A DNA stretch of 64,000 nt from Vandiemenella viatica (lineage: Eukaryota > Arthropoda > Insecta > Orthoptera > Morabidae). The stretch is from contig CM061914.1 in assembly GCA_031002005.1 (NCBI GenBank), positions 195,938,685 through 196,002,684 on the forward strand, in the 5' to 3' direction. Below, one piece after another: positions 1 through 9,775 of the stretch. Both the position numbers and the translations under genes were made by a program. The notes beneath the pieces were generated by a model, which saw only the letters and a program-made list of their open reading frames with translations, did not search any database and was not told the origin of the DNA. The stretch's first letter is position 1. Every line of letters begins with the position of its first letter.

Positions 1-392
1 TTTTAATATGTTTTTAATTGTTTAAGTATTGTTAAAGTTCGAGAAGCATCTGTCGGAAGCCTTTGTAATGTTCTGGAACTTTGTATGGAACTTACATATG
101 CGTGCGGCAGTGTCGAGTTTTGAAACAATTTAAACAGTTTTACGCCAACAGTTTGAACAGTATTGTACTGTGAGAGTGTATAGCAGTATTGTCTTTGAAA
201 GTGGTGTTGAGTTTAATCGCTGGTGCTTGTGTTTACCTGTACAACCAGCATCTTTGGAGTCTATGAGAAATATAAAAAAAAAGTTGAAATGTGAAAGGTA
301 TCTGGAATAATTAATTCAATAAAATAAACCACGGAATACCTATCACTGGGAAAGATAAAAACTCAAAATTAAAATTAATATTAATGGAGAGA
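1..392. other. Unassigned AT-rich sequence
   Basis: I see no gene or recognisable repeat here. It is AT-rich with several short A runs and leads directly into the RTE LINE fragment that starts near 393, so part of it may be decayed LINE sequence. Confidence 0.4.
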
Positions 393-676
393 AGCATTGG
401 AGGATGTGCTAGAATTCTGCTATCTAGGAAGCAAAATCACAAATGATGGAAGAAGCAAGAATGATAGAAAATGCAGGATAGCTCAAGCAAAAATAGCGTT
501 CAACAGAAAAAAATGAATTTTTACAACAAATAGTATCAGCTGGACAACGAGGAAAAGACTATTAAAGGCTTATGCTGCATGGATGTGAAACCTGGACAGT
601 TGGTACAGAAGAGAAAAAAAGATTAGTTTCATTTGAGCAATGGTGCTACAGACGAATGTTAAAGATTAGCTGGAGG
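393..676 (+). pseudogene. RTE-type LINE reverse transcriptase, C-terminal fragment
   Basis: The plus strand reads LEDVLEFCYLGSKITNDGR, then a stop, then LHGCETWTVGTEEKKRL and YRRMLKISW. The FCYLGSKIT and GCETWT...RRMLKISW blocks are typical of the segment just downstream of the reverse transcriptase palm in RTE-clade non-LTR retrotransposons. At least one in-frame stop and one frame change are present, so it is a dead copy. It runs straight into the assembly gap, so the 3' end is not visible. The copy at 38705-39475 carries the same FCYLGSKITTDGR block, and the two probably belong to the same or a close family. Confidence 0.75.
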
Positions 677-1676
677 NNNNNNNNNNNNNNNNNNNNNNNN
701 NNNNNNNNNNNNNNNNNNNNNNNNNNNNNNNNNNNNNNNNNNNNNNNNNNNNNNNNNNNNNNNNNNNNNNNNNNNNNNNNNNNNNNNNNNNNNNNNNNNN
801 NNNNNNNNNNNNNNNNNNNNNNNNNNNNNNNNNNNNNNNNNNNNNNNNNNNNNNNNNNNNNNNNNNNNNNNNNNNNNNNNNNNNNNNNNNNNNNNNNNNN
901 NNNNNNNNNNNNNNNNNNNNNNNNNNNNNNNNNNNNNNNNNNNNNNNNNNNNNNNNNNNNNNNNNNNNNNNNNNNNNNNNNNNNNNNNNNNNNNNNNNNN
1001 NNNNNNNNNNNNNNNNNNNNNNNNNNNNNNNNNNNNNNNNNNNNNNNNNNNNNNNNNNNNNNNNNNNNNNNNNNNNNNNNNNNNNNNNNNNNNNNNNNNN
1101 NNNNNNNNNNNNNNNNNNNNNNNNNNNNNNNNNNNNNNNNNNNNNNNNNNNNNNNNNNNNNNNNNNNNNNNNNNNNNNNNNNNNNNNNNNNNNNNNNNNN
1201 NNNNNNNNNNNNNNNNNNNNNNNNNNNNNNNNNNNNNNNNNNNNNNNNNNNNNNNNNNNNNNNNNNNNNNNNNNNNNNNNNNNNNNNNNNNNNNNNNNNN
1301 NNNNNNNNNNNNNNNNNNNNNNNNNNNNNNNNNNNNNNNNNNNNNNNNNNNNNNNNNNNNNNNNNNNNNNNNNNNNNNNNNNNNNNNNNNNNNNNNNNNN
1401 NNNNNNNNNNNNNNNNNNNNNNNNNNNNNNNNNNNNNNNNNNNNNNNNNNNNNNNNNNNNNNNNNNNNNNNNNNNNNNNNNNNNNNNNNNNNNNNNNNNN
1501 NNNNNNNNNNNNNNNNNNNNNNNNNNNNNNNNNNNNNNNNNNNNNNNNNNNNNNNNNNNNNNNNNNNNNNNNNNNNNNNNNNNNNNNNNNNNNNNNNNNN
1601 NNNNNNNNNNNNNNNNNNNNNNNNNNNNNNNNNNNNNNNNNNNNNNNNNNNNNNNNNNNNNNNNNNNNNNNNNNNN
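677..1676. other. Assembly gap (1,000 N)
   Basis: This is a run of exactly 1,000 undetermined bases. The round length suggests a scaffold placeholder rather than a measured distance. Reading frames across it have no meaning. Confidence 0.99.
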
Positions 1677-1814
1677 AAGTAATATGAAGTGTTTTGCTGC
1701 GCACAGGAAAATTTGCTAGTTTTGGTAAAGAAATGGTTTTTCTCTGTTCCTTTATACTCCCACGAAATAGCAACTATGCAATTGGCTTGTCGCCGAATGT
1801 TGCTCCTCGAATCT

Positions 1815-2010
1815 TCTATATCTATAAAACGAAAACCGGATATATTGGTTCCAGAATAACTCAAAAACTATTTCGCAGATTTCGATGGTGTTTTCGCTAA
1901 GATTAGAGTCTTAACTGAATTATTTGGTATGTCTTATGCTTCAATAGAACATAACGTTGGAGAAGTAAGTGAAAGTTTGAAAGTATTGCGTGATACATCA
2001 AAGATGAAAT
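1815..2010 (+). mobile_element. Helitron-like family B, 5' end fragment
   Basis: The segment begins TCTATATCTATAAAACG and continues with AAACCGGATATATTGG and GCAGATTTCGATGG. It aligns by eye with the first 200 bases of the complete family B copy at 45300-46177. Similarity fades after about 2010, so this is a 5' piece only. No protein is encoded. Confidence 0.55.
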
Positions 2011-2374
2011 ACCAACTAGAGGCATACGTCATACTTTGTAAATTATAATAGCCATATTATCGCGCGTAATGTTTCCTTCCTTAAATTTTCGTTTTTAGTC
2101 TCTAAACTCCATAGATAACCATATGGAATGCGAAGAGTAAAGTGGAAAATATGTAAATTAATTTTAATAATTTCTTTCCTTCTTGAAGCTACTATCTCAG
2201 GCAGCACAGCTAAAATCTCTGATGTTTGAAAGTGAAATTATAATCGCTGTTAATAGCAAGTAATGAATATTTGATGGATTTGAGCATGAAATTGAACTGT
2301 TTAAAAACCTTTAATGTTGTCATTTCCAGTATTTTTTTAAAAATTTATTGTTGAAATGTTCCCTCCTTAACGAT
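2011..2374. other. Unassigned sequence
   Basis: No ORF of note and no recognised repeat. It may be a decayed continuation of the Helitron B fragment. Confidence 0.35.
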
Positions 2375-2375
2375 T

Positions 2376-2573
2376 TTTTTTTGTTTTTTTTTTGTGGCTT
2401 TAAGCCTCTTCGAGGTCATTAGAGACGGGATGGGTTTGGGGACAAGGAATGAAAAGGAATTCGGTCATGACCTTTTTGAAAGAACCCTTTGTAAAACCCA
2501 AATCTGTGGATTCGAACCCGCGTCCTCCCGAATGCGACGCCAGAGCGTTAACCGCTCGCTTTCCACGCTCGGT
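2376..2573 (-). mobile_element. SINE-A copy (tRNA-derived), internally deleted
   Basis: This is the first of many copies of one tRNA-derived SINE. On the minus strand it has a tRNA-like head with B box GGTTCGAATCC, a body related to the other copies, the tail block around GTCTCTAATGACC, and a poly-A tract (the T run at about 2376-2393). About 60 bases of the body, including the GGCGAATGCCGGG block, are missing compared with the copy at 16909-17152. Confidence 0.85.
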
Positions 2574-2612
2574 GGAATGTACTATTCGCAGGTTCTCCGT
2601 CGGATAGTGATG

Positions 2613-2660
2613 TGGAAAGACCTGAAGATGATGGCAGAGCTAGCTGCCGAAATCTCGTGT
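2613..2660 (+). other. CTGAAGA...GAAA hairpin motif
   Basis: CTGAAGATGAT is followed by a perfect hairpin, GGCAG-AGCTAG-CTGCC, and then GAAATC. The same layout occurs near 31382, 33372, 30687, 47563 and 57608. See findings. Confidence 0.5.
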
Positions 2661-2759
2661 TTCCAGAATAATATCCAGCTGAGAACCAGCGAAGATTACA
2701 GTTCCTGGTAAACTGCTGTTACAAATGTCTCGATTTTTGAGCAGCAATCTTGGATAAAT

Positions 2760-3090
2760 TATTACACAACTAGTATCAACCCGTGACCGGTTTTTGCGCA
2801 TCGTCACGGGTTTAGAACAGTTACAGTTTTAGAGTCAATGAATAATATCGTATAATTGTTTCAAAGACAGTAGACTGTAACTTGCGGAAATAGGAACTTC
2901 ACTTGTATTTCAGCCTTAAAGTTCACTCTGCAAAATTTTAAGAATTTCTGTTTGCTTCGAAAGCATCACGTTGTTTTTAATTGAGGCTCTTTGTCGTAGT
3001 GTCTGTAACGGCTAGAGAAGTTAATACAGATTCCAGGTTATTAAACAGTAAAATGTCGTGATGTTGTTGCACTGTCTAACTTTTGGATCT
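2760..3090 (+). repeat. Dispersed repeat R1, copy 1
   Basis: It opens with the short inverted pair CCCGTGAC...GTCACGGG and includes blocks such as AATTGTTTCAAAG and GCTTCGAAAGCATCAC. The same ordered blocks occur at 14356-14690. A piece resembling 19450-19475 (ATTATTAAACAGT) lies near 3036, which links it to the transposase-bearing family at 18783-20050. Confidence 0.6.
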
Positions 3091-3525
3091 CCAGGAAATG
3101 GAGCAAAGTTAAAATTTTGTTGGTGTCGGCGGGGTTTGAACTGGGCTCTTCCTGCGTCGGGGCACATAGTTGGCATGCACGTACTCTGCAGTGGACACGA
3201 CAGTGGTTGAGTTATGGGGGACGGGGAACAATTGGGGCAGCTTGTATGCGAATATACGCCGTATGGCTTGAGAAAGAAAATTAATTTTTTTTAATGAACT
3301 TTTGTCGGGAAATAAATTTTGTTATCTGGTTGGCGGCACAGGTATATAGTGTGTGCAGCGCAAAATGAAATGGGCAAACAGCACACACGGTGGAATCCCG
3401 CGAGGTAATAACGCGCCGCGCTATATGAGACACGTGAAGGCCCGGCGATAAGATAGCGCAGAGTAAATTAGTTCCACCCGCGTTATTAACACCTGCTGCG
3501 TTTTATGTTGCGTGCGTCTTTTATT
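3091..3525. other. Unassigned sequence with a tRNA-like patch
   Basis: No gene is seen. GGGGTTTGAACTGGG near 3130 resembles a reversed tRNA T-arm and may be the head of an old SINE. The rest is featureless. Confidence 0.35.
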
Positions 3526-3529
3526 CACG

Positions 3530-3800
3530 TCTACATCTACATCTATACTCTGCAATTCACAATTACTGTGGGCGGCAGAGGGTACTAAGCACCAATTCTG
3601 ATTCTGCGCATTCCAATCCCGAACAGAACAAGGAAAGAAAGAATACATAAAAACATTAGTACTGCATCTTATTTCTCTAATCTTATCCCTCCTGTCACTG
3701 CGACCTAAATAGGTTGGCGGAAAATATATTTCATTGCATTCTTAAATTAATGAATTTCTCATATTCTCCAGTAAATTCAAACGCAAACGATGTCGTCTGT
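3530..3800 (-). pseudogene. CR1/L2-like LINE, ORF2 C-terminus and 3' tail
   Basis: The minus strand reads PPTYLGRSDRRDKIREIRC, then YSFFPCSVRDWNAQNQN. This matches the C-terminus of the LINE at 61440-62075 (PPTYLGRNDRKDK...SFFPRNIRDWNAQ). It ends in a short hexamer repeat, (GATGTA)n, read here on the plus strand as ACATCTACATCTA near 3533. Such tails are usual for this LINE group in insects. It is 5'-truncated with no catalytic reverse transcriptase motifs and is non-functional. Confidence 0.75.
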
Positions 3801-3886
3801 CTTCCAAACGATCCCAGCCCAATCTACATGTATCAATTTTGTGACACTTTGGTAAGGACTGTAACTAGCAGTCACGAATGCTTCCA

Positions 3887-3985
3887 TCAAAAAGGCCATG
3901 GGCAAATTCATTCCCGTTCCTTGTTCTCAGTCCCATCCCGCCTCTAATGATCTTAGCCGCCGACAAGGTCAAGATTGCGCTGAAT
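3887..3985 (+). mobile_element. SINE-A, 3' fragment
   Basis: It reads GCTTCCATCAAAAAGGCCATG through CCCGTTCCTTG to CCGCCTCTAATGA, the 3' half of SINE-A in plus orientation. The tRNA-like head is absent (5' truncation), and the tail is slightly diverged. Confidence 0.8.
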
Positions 3986-4619
3986 TTCTAACCAATCGAC
4001 AGAGTACCTTATTTTCCTATGGATAAGTGCATCATCAGCAGAAAATCACAACATGCAATTAACGTTGCGACCGAGATCGTTTATAAAACTTAGGAAAAGA
4101 AGTGGTCCTATTACGCTTCCTTGGGGAACGCCCGAAGTGACATCTAGCTTAGAAGTAGCCTTAAGGCCGTTGCGGTATTTTGGCTAGTCTTGATGATGGA
4201 GTTTCTATTTCCGTGCCGGGGGACCTTATTTTAATGGGTAATCGACTGTGTTGCTGATTGTCTATGAAACTGTAATTTGGGTTTTGTATGGTACGTGTAT
4301 GTTTTGTAGTTTACGAGACTGTACTGTCGGGAGGTCCCCTAGCACGCTCTCCCTCACACAGTTTAAGCCCTTCTCGCTTCTCTGCGCTATTGTTAGCTCG
4401 AGCAGTGCGAAGTCATTGGTAGGGTTGGGGTCAAGAAAATAGAGAGATATGCAGCCAAAGATGACCTTAAAAACGGGTAAATATGACCTAAAATAACAAA
4501 ATATGACCATACATTTAAATTTAATATACATCAAAACATCCTCAATTACACGTCATTTATTTTATCTAGTAGTGTCGCTTTCATGTACACAGCATAATTT
4601 GCTTCCGTGCACTCGCTGG
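3986..4619. other. Unassigned sequence
   Basis: No convincing coding region. Short open frames near 4248-4534 lack any family resemblance and look like chance. Confidence 0.35.
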
Positions 4620-5342
4620 TAGATTTTTGGTGGTTTAATTAATAAGATAAATAAGTAGTCCACAATTTACTTCAGTTTAGACTTGTTTTTATTCTCAAAG
4701 AAAAAAAGAAAAAACAAAAAACATGACGTCAAAAGTACTGGTTACAAGCATTCGTACAATCCAGAGATTGCATTCAATACTTCTTCTACAGACAATACCA
4801 CTAACACAATCCTTGGCCGACGTAATTTAAGTCTGTTTAAACTACTGTTGAAAACACAAGTCCCGGATGTTTGCTTTATATAAACTCTATGGAAATTTCT
4901 AGAACACTTCAAAAGCTTTCGCCAGATAATTGTCGAACATTAACAATACTTAAAAAATTGAAACATATTAAAAAACAATCGGAATTAATACATAATCACA
5001 TAAAATCAATACAAAATGGTCTGTAATGGAAATTATAGATACTTAAATATAAAATTATTCACAGAAATCATTTTAAACTGTAGTAAATTATCCTTTAGAC
5101 CTCGTAACTTGCCTTAATACTTGGAATTACAAACATTTAAGCAATTCTCTTGCACAGTTCTGTTCTTAACCATATTACATGGCCTCTAAATGATTTCTTT
5201 TCATAAAACAAAGTCTATATACATTGAGTTACAGGAAATTGCAAAACAAACATACCAGATCATAATCAACCAAACTCCAGCTTACTATAAAGTGCTTCAT
5301 AAAATACCATTACATTTAATTTTCGGTTTGAGGGCTGTTACA
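4620..5342 (-). repeat. LTR-like repeat copy related to the solo LTR at 51207
   Basis: This shares long ordered blocks with 51207-51844, including AAGTAGTCCACAA, AATTTCTAGAAC, TCATTTTAAACTGTAG and the end GAGGGCTGTTACA. The right end is clear at 5342. The left end is eroded. It encodes nothing. Confidence 0.65.
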
Positions 5343-5710
5343 ATTGGGAAATTAAATTTTAAATCTTTTTGTCGAATTCACTTTAATTTAAGATAGTAGA
5401 ACTCTTTCATCTGTACTAAAATATTCCTGTCTTAATTCTCTTACGAAACTTCTCTCTTTCAGATTTTTTTTTTTTTCGGCATGGCGGTAGGTCTACTCAC
5501 TGATCCACTGCAGATTTGACGATGACTGAGGATATTTCACTGAGACATTGATTGACGCGGCTCGACACAGGCATGCTGCTGCTGCATTGTCGAGATTAAA
5601 AGGCGGGCGGAACATTAACGATTAGAGAGTGACAATAAAGTACAACTTTAATTCTTGACTGGTGAATTCTGAATAATTCAGCGACAATTATTTTGATTTT
5701 TCCTTCAATG
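5343..5710. other. Unassigned sequence
   Basis: No gene or recognised element was seen before the mariner-type element begins. Confidence 0.35.
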
Positions 5711-5712
5711 TA

Positions 5713-6469
5713 CAGGGTGATTATAATTAAAGTTTAAGTTTAAAAACGCTCTAAAAAACGAACCACTGATTAGAATGACGTCAAAATTGAACGGTGTATT
5801 ATTAAAGAAGGGGGAAAGAACATGAACAAAAAAAATTCCAAATTTTAGCGATAGCTGGCGCTGTAAGCATCAGAATTCCGTCTACAAATGACAATTCGTA
5901 AATGATATCCCGTCAGATGGAAATGGGCTTCGTCTGTCCTCAGAAGTTTCCACGACCAATCATTGTCCACTTCCATTCAAGCAAGAAATTCCAAAGCAAA
6001 ACCCTCTCTTGCTCACAGGTCAGTAGGAAACAACTCCTTCACATGGCATATTTTGTCCGGATAGCATTGCAGGATGTTATGCACTGTGCTCACAGGCCTG
6101 TCCAATGTTCGGGCAATTCGTGCACTGCATGGTTGCACACCACCGCTCGACGCCTCCTCAACTGCTGTGGCCACTTCTTCAACTACCGCCGAATCACGTC
6201 TTTTCCTTCCTCTACCAGACTGCACATCAAACGAACCTGAATTTTCGATTTTTTTCATCATTTTCACCAGACCCATGACAGTCATCGGTCCAACGCCTTT
6301 TTTCACACCCCTGAGTGTCCTGAACTTCTGCAGAGCTACTGGTGCAGAATCACCGTTCATGTTCTTTCCCCCTTTTTCAATAATACGTCGTTCAATTTTG
6401 AAGTTATTCTAATCAGTGGTTCGTTTTTTAGAGCTTTTTGAAACTTAAACTTTAATTATAATCACCCTG
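5713..6469 (-). mobile_element. Internally deleted Tc1/mariner-type transposon with TA duplications
   Basis: Inverted ends begin CAGGGTGATTATAATTAAAG on both strands and run for about 65 bases each, flanked by TA on both sides (5711-5712 and 6470-6471). Inside is only the N-terminal part of a transposase on the minus strand. At about 760 bp it is shorter than a full element, so it has lost the middle and C-terminal coding region and would need a transposase supplied in trans. Confidence 0.9.
5880..6360 (-). pseudogene. Tc1/mariner-like transposase, N-terminal remnant
   Basis: The open part begins MNGDSAPVALQKFRTLRGVKKG, a helix-turn-helix start. It continues through GSFDVQSGRGRKRRDS, a basic AT-hook-like linker, then VEEVATAVEEASSGGVQPCSAR and ARTLDRPVSTVHNIL, a second helix-turn-helix. 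After a frame change come FALEFL, EVDNDW and TDEAHFHLTGY. The D in TDEAHF matches the first catalytic aspartate of the DDE/DDD superfamily. The second and third acidic residues are deleted, so the protein is inactive. The helix-turn-helix region could still bind ends if expressed, but that is speculation. Confidence 0.85.
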
Positions 6470-6471
6470 TA

Positions 6472-7382
6472 TAGTAGGAGAACAGTTCTGTGAATAATTA
6501 TCTTAATTTCTTCTTATCTGTATCTAGTGAATTGCCGGTAGGCTTGCTATTAAAAAATTACCAGATGTTTAATCAAAATATGACCATAAATATAATCGCA
6601 ATAAGACCAAAACTAGTAAATGGCCTGAATATGTATTTATACGCTGTATAAAAATCATTCAAATACAATCAGAAACATTCAACGAGTGTTTAATTCAGCT
6701 CACAAAGAAGGCAGAAAAAAATATTACTTGTGATTAAGATGCGAACCCTAGTTATTAGGTGTTGACCGGTAGTGGTTCTGCCCACACCGCCTCCGTGTCT
6801 GCTCTTATTGTGATGACAGGTGTTGATGTGACCTTTATCTAGAAGCTGGCAATAAGTAACCTGTGAGGGGAAGCACTCGAGATATTCAGCGGACAGTTGC
6901 AGCGCTTCAGCATTTATCGCGACGCTGAATGGCAGATAAAACTCCGGTATTAATATTCCCGTCTCGATGGGATTCCGTGTTGTGCTGTTTCAGGTTTTAC
7001 GATAGGAATAAATTTCGGCTGTTATCGGTCCACTTAATTTCATTGCTCCTGCTGAAGCTTGACTCTACTTGATAACCCCGCGACCTGAGCAGACAATATA
7101 ACAAGTCGCAAAGGAAAAACCGTCGTTACTCCAGCGCTACAAGGTAATCAAGATCACACGGCGACGATAAATTCATCGTAGTGAAGGAGATCCAATAGCA
7201 GGGGTGGAAAACGTGACAACCTGGCTGTTACCGATTTATCCTGGCAGGGCATGCCAGATATAACTAACTTTCCTTATCCCTCTTGAAACTTATCCTGACA
7301 GACGTTGCCAGGATATAACCAGTCTGTCAGTTGGTTGGTTTTGATGTTAAAAAAACCATACATACACTGCGACAACATGAAA
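6472..7382. other. Unassigned sequence
   Basis: Mixed composition with no ORF worth calling. A short palindromic look around 6760-6850 was not confirmed. Confidence 0.35.
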
Positions 7383-8670
7383 TCTATATATATAAAGATG
7401 AATGTATGCATGTTTGTTCTTCATACAACTCCACAGTTTTCATCCGATCTCGATGAAACTTTCGACACTTATCCTTTGAAACAAGGATAAAAATACTGTC
7501 TACATTTGGTTGAAAAAATACCTGTATAAATAATACAGGTTGACTTATAATTTCGAAAAATTACTGAACGGCGATAGACAGACGCGTTGGATATGGAGGT
7601 CTCTGTACTGTTTTTCCGTGTAGCGGTCATTTAGATCAGTGGTGAAAGCACTTGCTTACTAATGTTTGGCTCATGGTCTCTTGTTCAAATCTCCGTGGAG
7701 GCTAAGATTTTAAAAAATTGTTTTTTGATCGTAAGAGTCACGCCTGGGCCGTAGGTTATTCGGATTGAATGTTAAACTGTAGATATCACAAAGTTAGGGG
7801 TGCAATGCGAGGCAAATCGTAGGTAGTCTTGCAATGCTGTTGGTTTACACTTTTTTACGTTATATTGAACCCTCAGGGGTTGTTCGCAGTCATTGTGTGT
7901 GTGATCTGCAGTAATAATACTATAAATACGGAAGTAAGTCTCTGTGTTTTGTTACGTTTTGACGACTAAATGCCTATACCGATATTGACGGAATTTGACA
8001 AGAAAATCTGTAGGGAGGGTACAGGATATTTTTTTCGGTATGATTAACAGTTGTAGTCACGAAATTGTGAGAACTTATCGAATGGTGACAGAGAGACGGA
8101 TGTGTGTGTTAGTCTGTAATGTTACGTCGCTTGCTCAAGTTATGCTTCTCGCGCATTATGTTACTGTAAAATTTGTTAGTAAATTTAGTTTAGAGAAAAA
8201 ACATATTATTTAGTATAGATGTCAATTTTCTCTGTCCTTTTGTGTCAGCTTAAATGTTTCTGGCACCATTTTTTTTGCCTTCTTTTTTTGACATGCCTTG
8301 CGGGCGTAAACTGGCCTAAGTTGTAGCTCTAGCAGAACACAAGCAGCTACAGTTATTAGAACCCAAGAATCGGATGCTCATGCTGAAGAAAGAAGATAAG
8401 ACCAAGCTGAAATAAAGCTCTCCTTAGTTAACACCCTCCCCCTATCACATCCCCTCTCCTTCGTTTGATTTTCTGTTTTTAAATATGTTGGAAATTGATT
8501 CTCTTCAAGAGACAGGTTCGATGGTTGAATGATATAGTGATGGCTTTCCTGTCATATTATGCCGTCTCGGTGTTGTTTGTGTCCAGTCCTTCGTTACCAA
8601 CAACTTTCTATATTCAATTCTGGCAAAGAAATTGTTAATCCACGCGTACGAAGTCGCGGGTATCAGCTAG
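7383..8670 (+). mobile_element. Helitron-like family A, full-length copy 1
   Basis: It starts TCTATATATATAAAG after an A and ends GTATCAGCTAG before a T, matching the Helitron rule of 5'-TC, 3'-CTRR and insertion between A and T. A GC-rich segment with a CGCG-TACGAAGT-CGCG hairpin lies just upstream of the end. There are no terminal inverted repeats. Other copies are at 46181-47471 (plus) and 55181-56491 (minus). It has no helicase, so it is non-autonomous. A tRNA-like segment lies at 7622-7705, and a MPCGRK reading frame starts at 8293 but meets a stop after eight codons. Confidence 0.75.
7622..7705 (+). other. tRNA-like module inside Helitron A, copy 1
   Basis: TAGATCAGTGG (7632-7642) resembles a polymerase III A box, and TGTTCAAATCT (7682-7692) resembles a B box 40 bases downstream. 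TTGCTTACTAA lies where an anticodon arm would be. Stems are weak, so this is not called as a tRNA gene. Confidence 0.5.
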
Positions 8671-9552
8671 TATTTAATAAACCAAGATAAGTAAACACCA
8701 GAGCATTTTTTTAATAGACTTCGCTGTTTCCATATCACCTCAGCGATCACACAACAAATACACACACCGCGCGAGTGTATTGCTCTCTTACTACTTGGCA
8801 GCGCTCGCGGACCAAAGATGATTATAACCCAATGACATTACAATATTACCCGTCTGTGGAATTGGTGAGCGAGTACATGTATTCAAATTATTATATTGTC
8901 CATTGAATTACTAAGAGTTAATAATTACAAAAGAAAAGCAAACTACTTGTTATATACTGGGAGTCGTAGTTTATATGTTACAACTTTCGTATGATTCAGA
9001 CAAAATAACTCGGCAACTTGTAACTGTACTACACGTCTGCAGTTTGCCGCCTAGCTGTAGCTTGTTAATTCATTGGTGGAGAAATTATGCTGCAACTACC
9101 AACGTTGTATCAAAAAGTTTTTATTTGAGGTAGCGTTCTGCCTGTTTGTAGAAAAGCTCTGGCGATTTTGGCACAAATATGACTTATCGAAGAGACATAA
9201 CGAAAGGAACGTATCGATAATGATAGTACAACGTCTCGTCCAGATCAACAGCTCTTGTAGACTACTAACTGTAGTGCATGTAGTGTGGCACAGCTTAACA
9301 GCTTGTCAGCAAGTCGAAAGCGCTGTAAAAACGGAGTAGATGGACAAGCTGTAGCGAAAGCGATGAGTCAGTCAGATCGATAACCAATAGGTCGATTCTC
9401 TGACAATTCCTGAGAGCTAATTTGAGTTTGAGGCAACATTTTTTCTAAGGACAGCAGCGAATTCTGTAGCGAGTAATCTGTCAGGAAATAAAAGAGAAGT
9501 TACGCTATTAATTGATCATAGAATCCTCATCTTTTTTGTTTTGCTTATTTCT
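8671..9552. other. Unassigned sequence
   Basis: No recognisable gene or repeat. An 88-codon frame at 9073-9339 has no family features. Confidence 0.35.
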
Positions 9553-9775
9553 TAGGGATCGTCGACGTCGAGGTCATTAGAGGCGAGAAAGGACTGGGTA
9601 CAAAGAACGGGAAGGAATTCGGCCATCGTATATTGAATGAAGTATCCCAGCAGTCGCCTGGAGTGATTTGGGGAAACCACAAAAAACCCAAATCTGGATG
9701 CCCGGACGGGGATTCGAATCCGCGTCCTCCCGAATGCGAGGCCAGAGCGTTAACCGCTCACCCACCACGCTCGGG
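9553..9775 (-). mobile_element. SINE-A copy, full body
   Basis: On the minus strand it runs from the tRNA-like head (GTGGGTGAGCGG as A box, GGATTCGAATCCCCG around the B box), through the GTTT...CCCCAAATCACTCCAGGCG body, to the tail block CTAATGACCTCGACGTCGA. Confidence 0.9.

Noticed and set aside
572..1864. Long open frames on both strands across 677-1676.
   Set aside because: They consist almost entirely of unknown bases in the 1,000-N gap. Only the LINE fragment before the gap is real.
9700..9775. tRNA-gene-like sequences (B box GGTTCGAATCC) at many sites.
   Set aside because: They are heads of SINE-A or SINE-C copies with SINE bodies and A tails. None stands alone as a cloverleaf gene.
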